Part shown: positions 1-5,184 of the stretch, in pieces
How positions within the stretch are numbered: the first letter of the stretch is position 1
Layout: every line of letters starts with the position of its first letter
Assembly: GCA_003450555.1 (NCBI GenBank)
Contig: DMFQ01000315.1
Span: forward strand, 1 to 6,516
Direction: 5' to 3'
From: Ktedonobacter sp.
GTDB taxonomy: Bacteria > Chloroflexota > Ktedonobacteria > Ktedonobacterales > Ktedonobacteraceae
DNA: 6,516 nt
The notes under the pieces: generated by a model
The model's input: only the letters and a program-made list of their open reading frames with translations
Told to the model about the DNA's origin: nothing
Databases searched by the model: none
Translations under genes and position numbers: made by a program

Positions 1-66
1 GCCTATCTTGGTACAGCTAAAACTGACGGACAGAGTGCTCCAACAGAGGGGGGCGCTCCGGCGTAA
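1..66 (+). CDS. C-terminal end of an ABC transporter ATPase, probably LivG (partial)
   Basis: The first 22 codons read in frame from the window edge to a TAA at 64-66. The peptide begins A-Y-L-G, which matches the conserved end of branched-chain amino acid ABC ATPases (LivG and LivF proteins end in a similar A-Y-L-G motif). A Gly/Pro/Thr-rich tail of about 17 residues follows. Because the next gene, 69 bp downstream on the same strand, is a clear LivF, the usual liv gene order makes LivG the best guess. That choice is inference: no Walker or signature motif lies inside the window. It could also be another LivF-like ATPase or an unrelated protein with a chance match. Confidence 0.6.
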   Translation, partial: AYLGTAKTDGQSAPTEGGAPA

Positions 67-84
67 CTGGCGGAGAGCAGATCT

Positions 85-107
85 ATCCTCTACTTTAGGG
101 AGAGGAT
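85..107 (+). other. Small intercistronic hairpin upstream of livF
   Basis: A perfect 7 bp inverted repeat (ATCCTCT at 85-91, AGAGGAT at 101-107) with a 9 nt loop lies in the 69 bp gap between the two ABC ATPase genes. No U-tract follows it, so it is not a typical terminator. It could mark mRNA processing or tune translation of the downstream gene, or be chance. Confidence 0.3.
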
Positions 108-135
108 GTAACAGGGAATCTAAACGAGGTTTGTA

Positions 136-843
136 ATGTTGCGACTGACAAATGTAGATACGTTTTATGGCCCGAGCCAGGTGTTGAGAGATGTTACGCT
201 CGAAGTGAACAAAGGCGAAATTGTCTGCTTGTTGGGAGCCAATGCTGCCGGTAAGACGACAACAATGAAGACGATTTTTGGCCTGGTGCGACCGCGTAAA
301 GGGTCAGTGGAATTCGAGGGGCAGCCTATTGAGCGAAAACTGCCGGGAGATATCGTGCGTTTGGGGATGGCACTTGTGCCAGAGGCGCGACGTATCTTTT
401 CGCGGATGACGGTGTTGGAAAACCTTGAGATGGGGGCCTTTTCCCGCCATAATCGAACCGAAATAAGGGAAGACATCGATCACGTTTGCCAAATCTTCCC
501 GCGGATCAAGGAGCGATTAAAGCAGGTTGCAGGTACTATGTCCGGTGGTGAGCAGCAGATGTTGGCAATGGGGCGCGCGATGATGTCTCGTCCCAAAATG
601 ATGTGCATGGATGAGCCATCAATGGGACTCTCACCCATTCTTGTTGAAACAGTATTCAATACCGTCCAGCGTATTCGAGATGAAGGCGTGACGATCTTTT
701 TGGTTGAGCAGAATGCTTCTATGGCATTGAGCCTGGCTGATCGCGGCTATGTGCTGCAGACCGGAAAGATTGTGCTGAGCGATACTGCTAAAAACCTTCT
801 GACGAATGACCTTGTACGGCAGGCGTACCTGGGCGGTGCATAG
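136..843 (+). CDS. livF: Branched-chain amino acid type ABC transporter ATP-binding protein (LivF family)
   Basis: The product is a complete 235-residue cytoplasmic ATPase, the usual LivF length. It would pair with LivG on the LivH/LivM permeases to import leucine, isoleucine, valine or related amides and amino acids. Walker A is G-A-N-A-A-G-K-T at residues 34-41, the ABC signature M-S-G-G-E-Q at 135-140, and Walker B ends M-D-E at 158-160 with E160 as catalytic base. LivF hallmarks include F-S-R-M-T-V near residue 88, F-L-V-E-Q-N at 188-193 (Q in the switch position, as usual for LivF) and a terminal A-Y-L-G-G. Two positions that are usually glycine are alanine: A37 in Walker A and A84 in the P-E-G-R-R segment. 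The ATG follows GAGG at 126-129 with a 6 nt spacer. The preceding gene fragment ends 69 bp upstream, consistent with one operon. The family is very sure; the transported substrate is not determined by this subunit. Confidence 0.95.
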   Translation: MLRLTNVDTFYGPSQVLRDVTLEVNKGEIVCLLGANAAGKTTTMKTIFGLVRPRKGSVEFEGQPIERKLPGDIVRLGMALVPEARRIFSRMTVLENLEMGAFSRHNRTEIREDIDHVCQIFPRIKERLKQVAGTMSGGEQQMLAMGRAMMSRPKMMCMDEPSMGLSPILVETVFNTVQRIRDEGVTIFLVEQNASMALSLADRGYVLQTGKIVLSDTAKNLLTNDLVRQAYLGGA

Positions 844-864
844 CGAGAGGATTACCAACAAGGG

Positions 865-920
865 GGAAGTGTGGTTCGGCTTCAGGTTTCATTGAGCGTC
901 CTGATATGAACCACTCTTCC
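865..920. terminator. Inverted repeat between convergent genes, likely terminator
   Basis: The arms at 865-877 and 908-920 pair at 12 of 13 positions (one T-T mismatch). A second 5 bp stem inside the loop (TCAGG at 882-886, CCTGA at 900-904) extends the fold. On the + strand the stem is followed by TTATTTACT, a weak U-rich run, which suits termination of the livF transcript. On the - strand the stem starts directly after the TAA of the small acidic gene but is followed by CCCCTTGTT. It may serve both directions, more convincingly the + direction. Confidence 0.6.
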
Positions 921-1118
921 TTATTTACTATCCAACTGTTTGTGCATCTCTTCAATACGCTGAATGACTTCCGCGAGGGAGGTAACTCCCAGGTCTTCCA
1001 TATCCTCACGCACTGTTTCTAGTCGCTCGAGTAGTTCCATGTCGTCGTATTCTTCACCATCCATTTCGTCTTTATCTCCAACGTTTGACGGCAAACCTGT
1101 GAGTTCCTTTTTACTCAT
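921..1118 (-). CDS. Small acidic protein of unknown function (65 aa)
   Basis: I do not recognise this protein. It is 65 residues, strongly acidic, with a central D/E-rich stretch (about residues 15-42: G-D-K-D-E-M-D-G-E-E-Y-D-D-M-E). The C-terminal two thirds look like two amphipathic helices with heptad-like Leu/Met/Ile spacing (L-L-E-R-L near 29-33 and E-V-I-Q-R-I-E-E-M near 50-58), so a helical hairpin or short coiled coil is plausible. There is no signal peptide, membrane segment or Cys/His cluster. Good purine-rich ribosome sites precede the ATG on the - strand: GAGG about 3 nt upstream, and an A-GGA-AGGA-AGG run about 11 nt upstream. It lies 102 bp downstream of the lipoprotein gene on the same strand, so co-transcription is possible. 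A TACAAT-like -10 near 1169-1174 has no convincing -35. It converges on livF. I think it is a real gene because of the ribosome site and non-random composition, but homologs would settle it. Confidence 0.65.
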   Translation of the reverse strand: MSKKELTGLPSNVGDKDEMDGEEYDDMELLERLETVREDMEDLGVTSLAEVIQRIEEMHKQLDSK

Positions 1119-1220
1119 TGACCTCGAAGCCTTCCTTCCTGATCTGGTCTAAAAATACTTTTCACCATTGTACACAATTTTTTGCTGTCAGGCTACTGAT
1201 TATGTTGATCAGGTGAACTG

Positions 1221-2573
1221 TTAGAACAAAAAAGAGGTATTGGGATCCTCATAGCTCCATCCAGCCTGTGTATCGTTTCCCGAGTCGACCAGGAGGGGAT
1301 CACCTTGTGGCTCTCCATGGCTATCGATGGACAGTGTATAGAGTCCACTACCAGAAGGCAAATCTTTTCCCAACCAGTGGGTGCGTCCACGCGTCGAAAA
1401 AAGAAAATGGCGGCTATCGTCTGCCCACAGGCTATTCGAAATGGGTTGGAGCAGAGCATTTACACCGGGGATAGCAGCAGAAGATGAGACTATTCCAGTA
1501 AATGCAATGGAATCATGCAGCAAAAGCTGTTTTCGCTGGCTATTGACCTGGACGAGGACAAGAGAATGTAAACCATCGAGGAGTAGAAACAGGCTATCGG
1601 GTGACCAGTAAGGAATGCTTCCATCTTCGCCATCTATGGAGAACGAGGAGCCATCGTTCAGATTGTATATAGTAGAGGTTGGTCCGTTACTATAGATAAT
1701 ATGATTACCATCGGGAGCCCAGGCAAATTGGGTGCAGGTACACGCGGCGAGTGCGGTCGTATGACCATGTAAGTCGTTGAGGATAAGTTTAACTGTGATA
1801 GAGCCAGTATTTGATGCTCCCTGTTGGGGAGGAACCGAGCTTTCGAGAGCGTAAAGGATTTTTGGATGATCGTGCGCTGGCTGCCAGAGTGCGCGTTCCA
1901 GGGTGGCAAAGAGTGGATGCCCAGGGAGGATACTATGAGAGATATAGTGTACGTCAGTTCCGTTCAATGTGCTGGTGAATAATCCCTGCTTTGAGATTCC
2001 CAGGGCCAGTGAATTGTCTGGTGCTATAGAAGGTATAGAGAACGAATTGGGAAGTAGCTTACGAGCGATACCGCCGGGCTGATCGTTTTGCGATACCCAC
2101 CAGAATACCTCATTGGGAGAAGGGGTTGCCGCTGTTATTTCTTCCCGGTAGATCAAACGGCTACCCGTCGTATTCCACCAGGCGTTGCTATTTCGCAGCA
2201 CGGTGTTAGAGAAGATAATAGGGATGGGAGAACCACCATCAATACCTATCGTATTCAGGGTACTTGGCAAATCGCCTGGTAACGAGGTGATTGGATTGCT
2301 CGAGAGGTGTTTGGCTGCGGAGGTTTTAGCGAAATCGGCATCGAGCGTGCGGAAGGAAAGAATCTGGTGAGTTGGCGACCAACTATAGCCAACAACAGGA
2401 GTGTTGTTGTCGGCAAAGACCGCGAAAGCATTGGCGCCATCAGGGTCGATTGTCCACAGGTGACCATCGCGTAGAAACGCAATTTCGTTGCCGCCGACAT
2501 GCCCTGGGCTGCATCCCACCGTGCTGACAGTGAAGATCAGGAGTAGCAGGATGAAAAAACGCTGGTGTTTCAT
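1221..2573 (-). CDS. Secreted lipoprotein with WD40/TolB-like beta-propeller repeats
   Basis: The 450-residue product begins with a lipoprotein signal: K-H-Q-R basic end, hydrophobic core F-F-I-L-L-L-L-I-F at 6-14, then S-T-V-G-C with C21 as the probable lipid-modified cysteine, so it should be anchored on the outer face of the membrane. The rest has repeated TolB/WD40-like blades: N-E-I-A-F-L-R-D-G-H-L-W at 29-40, Y-S-W-S-P-T at 63-68, F-A-W-A-P-D-G-N-H-I-I-Y at 283-294, Y-W-S-P-D-S at 322-327 and L-W-A-D-D-S-R-H-F-L-F at 382-392. Such domains usually act as binding or scaffold surfaces; no catalytic residues are apparent. The ATG at 2571-2573 is chosen over the in-frame TTG at 2607-2609 because that TTG is part of the -35 box and because the ATG gives a normal signal peptide. 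No Shine-Dalgarno precedes the ATG, in line with a leaderless transcript. It is divergent from the sensor kinase gene. Ligand and function are unknown. Confidence 0.85.
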   Translation of the reverse strand: MKHQRFFILLLLIFTVSTVGCSPGHVGGNEIAFLRDGHLWTIDPDGANAFAVFADNNTPVVGYSWSPTHQILSFRTLDADFAKTSAAKHLSSNPITSLPGDLPSTLNTIGIDGGSPIPIIFSNTVLRNSNAWWNTTGSRLIYREEITAATPSPNEVFWWVSQNDQPGGIARKLLPNSFSIPSIAPDNSLALGISKQGLFTSTLNGTDVHYISHSILPGHPLFATLERALWQPAHDHPKILYALESSVPPQQGASNTGSITVKLILNDLHGHTTALAACTCTQFAWAPDGNHIIYSNGPTSTIYNLNDGSSFSIDGEDGSIPYWSPDSLFLLLDGLHSLVLVQVNSQRKQLLLHDSIAFTGIVSSSAAIPGVNALLQPISNSLWADDSRHFLFSTRGRTHWLGKDLPSGSGLYTLSIDSHGEPQGDPLLVDSGNDTQAGWSYEDPNTSFLF

Positions 2574-2609
2574 GAGAGAAAGTATAGCTTTGTGCAAGGA
2601 TAGAGTCAA
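2574..2609 (-). promoter_or_regulatory. Sigma-70-type promoter of the lipoprotein gene, predicted leaderless
   Basis: Read on the - strand: -35 TTGACT (2609-2604, 5 of 6 consensus), a 17 bp spacer, -10 TATACT (2586-2581, 5 of 6), then 7 nt (TTCTCTC) and the ATG at 2573. Transcription normally starts about 7 nt after the -10, which places the first base at or next to the A of the start codon. No ribosome site fits between the -10 and the ATG. Confidence 0.75.
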
Positions 2610-2630
2610 TATGAATTTTATCTGTTCCTA

Positions 2631-2660
2631 TTGACAGTAGGTATTCCTATCTCCTATGCT
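2631..2660 (+). promoter_or_regulatory. Upstream promoter of the sensor kinase/response regulator operon
   Basis: A perfect -35 TTGACA (2631-2636), an 18 bp spacer and -10 TATGCT (2655-2660, 4 of 6). It would start transcription near 2667, leaving a leader of about 80 nt before the kinase ATG. It is back to back with the lipoprotein promoter: the two -35 boxes are separated by 21 bp. Confidence 0.55.
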
Positions 2661-2674
2661 AATGTCATCACGTG

Positions 2675-2702
2675 TTGTCTAACTGTCTACCTATCCTATA
2701 GT
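2675..2702 (+). promoter_or_regulatory. Second candidate promoter of the sensor kinase operon
   Basis: A weaker -35 TTGTCT (2675-2680, 4 of 6), a 16 bp spacer and a strong -10 TATAGT (2697-2702, 5 of 6). The predicted start is near 2709, giving a leader of roughly 37 nt. It overlaps tandem short repeats (TGTCTAAC/TGTCTACC at 2676-2691 and CCTATCCTAT at 2690-2699), which could be regulator sites. Confidence 0.45.
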
Positions 2703-2735
2703 TCTGTTGGCGGAGTCATATGGGACAAGGGCACT

Positions 2736-2740
2736 AAGGA
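2736..2740 (+). promoter_or_regulatory. Ribosome binding site that fixes the sensor kinase start
   Basis: AAGGA lies 5 nt before the ATG at 2746. The alternative in-frame TTG at 2707 has no comparable ribosome site and falls only 5 nt after the second promoter's -10 box. Confidence 0.7.
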
Positions 2741-2745
2741 AAACG

Positions 2746-4425
2746 ATGAGCAAGTTAGAACGCATACCCTCGGTGGAAGCGCGCGAGGGGCCACTTTGGA
2801 GACGGTATCTTATTGATAGCATATTGGCGATATCGGGTTCCTTGCTGATAACGGTCCTTTTATTTGCACTGCGGCTCTACCCCAGTATCCCGAATATCTC
2901 TCTGACTTACTTACTACTGGTGTTGGCCCTGGGAAGCACACGTGGACTCTTTGCAGCTGTTCTTTCTGCACTGGTAGCCTTTTTCTCCTTCGATTTTTTT
3001 CTTATACAGCCTCTTTACACTCTGACTATTGCCAAACCTGAAGAATGGATCGCTCTCTTTGTTTTTTTGGCAACGGCAATTATTACGGGTCAACTAGCCT
3101 CGGCGCTACACCATCGTGCTGAGCAAGCGAGCCGCCAGGCGCGTGAGACACGTATACTGTATGAATTAGTACGCGCTACGAATAATGAAGAGGAGTTGGA
3201 ACGTCAACTGAGCGTGGTGGTACACTCTGTTGTGGATGTATTCTCCTCCTGGGGCGTACGTGATTGTACCATATTACTTCCTGATGCCAGCGGGAAACTG
3301 ACGGTCCGGGCCAATGCAATAAGCTCAGGAGAGCAACTCGTGCTTTCACCTGACGAGGAAGCAACGGCTTCATGGGTGATGAAACAGGCTCAAACGGTGG
3401 AACTACACGATGTCTCGCTAGCGCCTCAACAATCTACTGGTTATGCTCCGCGCGCGATAGTGCGTAGTACGGTTTCTCTTCACGAGGTACGCCGCTATTT
3501 GCGTATGATCCCATTGACACTGGGGACGAAAGTAATCGGCGTCTTGCGACTCCAGTTAGAAGATGATCCACGGCATTTTACCCATGAAAAGAGCCTGGGT
3601 GTAGATTGGGAGAGAACAAACCCCAGTACCGCCTTTTTCTGGACATTTCTTGAACAGGCTACATCGGTGATTGAGCGCGCGCGACTCCGCAATGAGAGCC
3701 TACAAATTGAGCTATTGCAGCGTACGGATGCGTTGCGCGCAGCACTTTTATCCTCTATCTCGCATGATCTTAAAACACCTCTCTCCTCAATTAAAGCCGC
3801 TGCCAGCAGTTTGCTTCAAGCAGATGTACAGTGGGATGAGGAAGCGCGGCACAGCTTTGCCGAAGCGATTGAGCATGAAGCTGATCGGCTCAATCGCCTG
3901 GTGGGGAATTTGCTAGATATGTCTCGCATCGAAGGAGGGGCGCTCAAACCTGAAAAGGAGTGGTATCCTGTTGATGAATTAATTCATGATGTACTAGGTC
4001 ATATGCAGCCAGTTTTACAAGATCGGACTCTAGTGACGGATCTCCCTGCTGATTTGCCACCGGTAGAGTTGGATTATTTGCAGATGGATCAGGTATTGAC
4101 AAATCTCATTGAGAACGCGGTGCGCTACACGTTGCCAGCTTCGCCTATCAAGGTAAGGGCACGCCTCGAGGGCGAACAGATGGTAATTAGCGTGGCTGAT
4201 CGTGGACCAGGAGTTCCCCCTGTCGACCTGGAACGGATCTTTGACAAATTCTACCGGGTGCTCGGTACTCAACGGACTACGGGTTCTGGACTGGGTCTGG
4301 CGGTTTGTAAGGGATTGGTTGAAGCTCACGGTGGGCATATCTGGGCGGAAAATCGGGAGGGTGGGGGAGCAGTATTTCGTTTCACATTACCAGTAAGGAA
4401 GACGAGGGTAGAAACAAATGACTAA
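2746..4425 (+). CDS. Short KdpD-type sensor histidine kinase (DUF4118-GAF-HisKA-HATPase)
   Basis: The 559-residue membrane kinase resembles the C-terminal part of KdpD, the sensor that controls potassium uptake genes in response to low K+ or ionic stress. Four membrane segments (about 21-43, 50-64, 66-84 and 101-119) form a DUF4118 domain, with the typical P-L-Y-T-L-T-I-A-K-P-E-E-W stretch at 89-101. A GAF-like region spans about 135-312. The H-box S-I-S-H-D-L-K-T-P-L puts the phosphorylated His at 340; the N-box N-L-I-E-N-A is at 453-458, the G1 box D-R-G-P-G at 485-489, the F-box F-D-K-F-Y-R at 499-504 and the G2 box G-S-G-L-G-L at 513-518, so the core is intact. Classical KdpD is near 900 residues; the cytoplasmic KdpD and Usp domains are missing here. 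The ATG at 2746 is preferred for its AAGGA site. The gene overlaps the regulator by 8 nt, so translation is probably coupled. The signal sensed is inferred, not shown; I leave the symbol empty because the protein is not full KdpD. Confidence 0.9.
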   Translation: MSKLERIPSVEAREGPLWRRYLIDSILAISGSLLITVLLFALRLYPSIPNISLTYLLLVLALGSTRGLFAAVLSALVAFFSFDFFLIQPLYTLTIAKPEEWIALFVFLATAIITGQLASALHHRAEQASRQARETRILYELVRATNNEEELERQLSVVVHSVVDVFSSWGVRDCTILLPDASGKLTVRANAISSGEQLVLSPDEEATASWVMKQAQTVELHDVSLAPQQSTGYAPRAIVRSTVSLHEVRRYLRMIPLTLGTKVIGVLRLQLEDDPRHFTHEKSLGVDWERTNPSTAFFWTFLEQATSVIERARLRNESLQIELLQRTDALRAALLSSISHDLKTPLSSIKAAASSLLQADVQWDEEARHSFAEAIEHEADRLNRLVGNLLDMSRIEGGALKPEKEWYPVDELIHDVLGHMQPVLQDRTLVTDLPADLPPVELDYLQMDQVLTNLIENAVRYTLPASPIKVRARLEGEQMVISVADRGPGVPPVDLERIFDKFYRVLGTQRTTGSGLGLAVCKGLVEAHGGHIWAENREGGGAVFRFTLPVRKTRVETND

Positions 4426-5116
4426 GAGTGGTGCACGGATTCTGGTGGTTGACGATGAAGTTGAGATTATGCGTGCATTGCAGCGCAGCTTGACGGCACA
4501 TGGTTTTGAGGTATTTACCGCGAGTAATGGTGAAGATGCTCTTGAGGCTATCAGTCATTACCGGCCAGATCTCATGTTGCTCGACCTGGGATTACCGGGG
4601 ATCAGTGGCTTAGAGGTCTGCAAAAGGGTACGTGAACAGTCGAATTTGCCTATCATCGTGCTCTCGGTCAAAGATGCCGAACGCGATAAGGTGCAGGCTC
4701 TAGATCTAGGTGCTGACGACTACGTGCCCAAACCTTTCGGTATGGATGAAGTGCTGGCGCGAATTCGAGTGGCGCTGCGCCATAGTGCACAGACGCAAGC
4801 TGGTACAGAACCTAGTTTTACATCTGGTCCTCTGAAAGTTGATTTTGCGCAGCGACTGGTACAGATCAATGGGCAGGAGGTGAAGCTCACTCCTACTGAG
4901 TACGATTTACTCAAAGCGCTGATAAAGAATCGTGGCAAAATCATGACACGCCATATGTTACTTTCCCAGGTGTGGGGTACCGGTTATGGAACTGAATCCC
5001 ATTATCTTCATGTTTATATTGGACAGTTGCGCCGCAAAATTGAACCGGACCCAGCCCATCCACGCTTCATTCTTACCATATCGGGCGTAGGTTATCGTTT
5101 CAGTAGCGAGGACTAA
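4418..5116 (+). CDS. KdpE-type response regulator, OmpR/PhoB family
   Basis: The 232-residue cytoplasmic transcription factor is the partner of the overlapping kinase. The receiver domain (about 6-120) has the acidic pair D12/D13, phospho-acceptor D56 in L-L-D-L-G-L-P-G, S83 and K105 in the K-P-F motif, so it should be phosphorylatable. The winged-helix DNA-binding domain (about 137-229) shows L-T-P-T-E-Y-D-L-L near 157, the E-S-H-Y-L-H-V-Y-I-G-Q-L-R-R-K-I recognition region near 193-208 and the closing G-V-G-Y-R-F. This pattern is close to KdpE, but PhoB-family members are alike and the target genes are unknown. GAGGG at 4404-4408 sits 9 nt before the ATG, and the start overlaps the kinase stop as ATGACTAA. 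The divergent lipoprotein promoter, its own operon promoter with direct repeats, and the nearby permease are the natural candidate targets. Confidence 0.93.
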   Translation: MTKSGARILVVDDEVEIMRALQRSLTAHGFEVFTASNGEDALEAISHYRPDLMLLDLGLPGISGLEVCKRVREQSNLPIIVLSVKDAERDKVQALDLGADDYVPKPFGMDEVLARIRVALRHSAQTQAGTEPSFTSGPLKVDFAQRLVQINGQEVKLTPTEYDLLKALIKNRGKIMTRHMLLSQVWGTGYGTESHYLHVYIGQLRRKIEPDPAHPRFILTISGVGYRFSSED

Positions 5117-5184
5117 ATGCAGTCGATCACTCCTCTGAGAAAAGAAGCAACACACGCCTCCTGAGGATGCGTTACACCGCTCTT
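5117..5184. other. Convergent intergenic spacer without a clear terminator
   Basis: These 68 bp separate the response regulator stop from the permease stop on the opposite strand. I found only very short self-complementary pieces (for example CCTC/GAGG near 5156 with a loop too small to form), so no intrinsic terminator can be supported for either gene. Confidence 0.4.

Noticed and set aside
964..1152. 62-codon + strand frame rich in serine
   Set aside because: It is the antisense of the acidic small gene; Ser-rich translation is what a Asp/Glu-rich gene gives on the other strand, and it has no ribosome site.
1119..1220. Independent promoter for the small acidic gene
   Set aside because: A TACAAT-like -10 exists on the - strand near 1169-1174, but no -35 with proper spacing was found; CTGACA is only 13 bp away from it.
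1268..1611. Several + strand frames within the lipoprotein gene
   Set aside because: All are antisense to a coherent 450-residue propeller protein and overlap one another.
2574..2609. N-terminal extension of the lipoprotein from a TTG at 2609
   Set aside because: The TTG is the first half of a -35 box in a near-consensus promoter, it lacks a spaced ribosome site, and the ATG at 2573 gives a standard lipoprotein signal.
2707..2745. N-terminal extension of the sensor kinase from a TTG at 2707
   Set aside because: It falls right after a TATAGT -10 box and has no ribosome site, while ATG 2746 has AAGGA 5 nt upstream.
4030..4338. 102-codon - strand frame inside the kinase gene
   Set aside because: It lies antisense to conserved HATPase motifs and its translation has no recognisable features.
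4958..5155. 65-codon - strand frame across the regulator 3' end and spacer
   Set aside because: Mostly antisense to the conserved winged-helix domain; no ribosome site or plausible composition.
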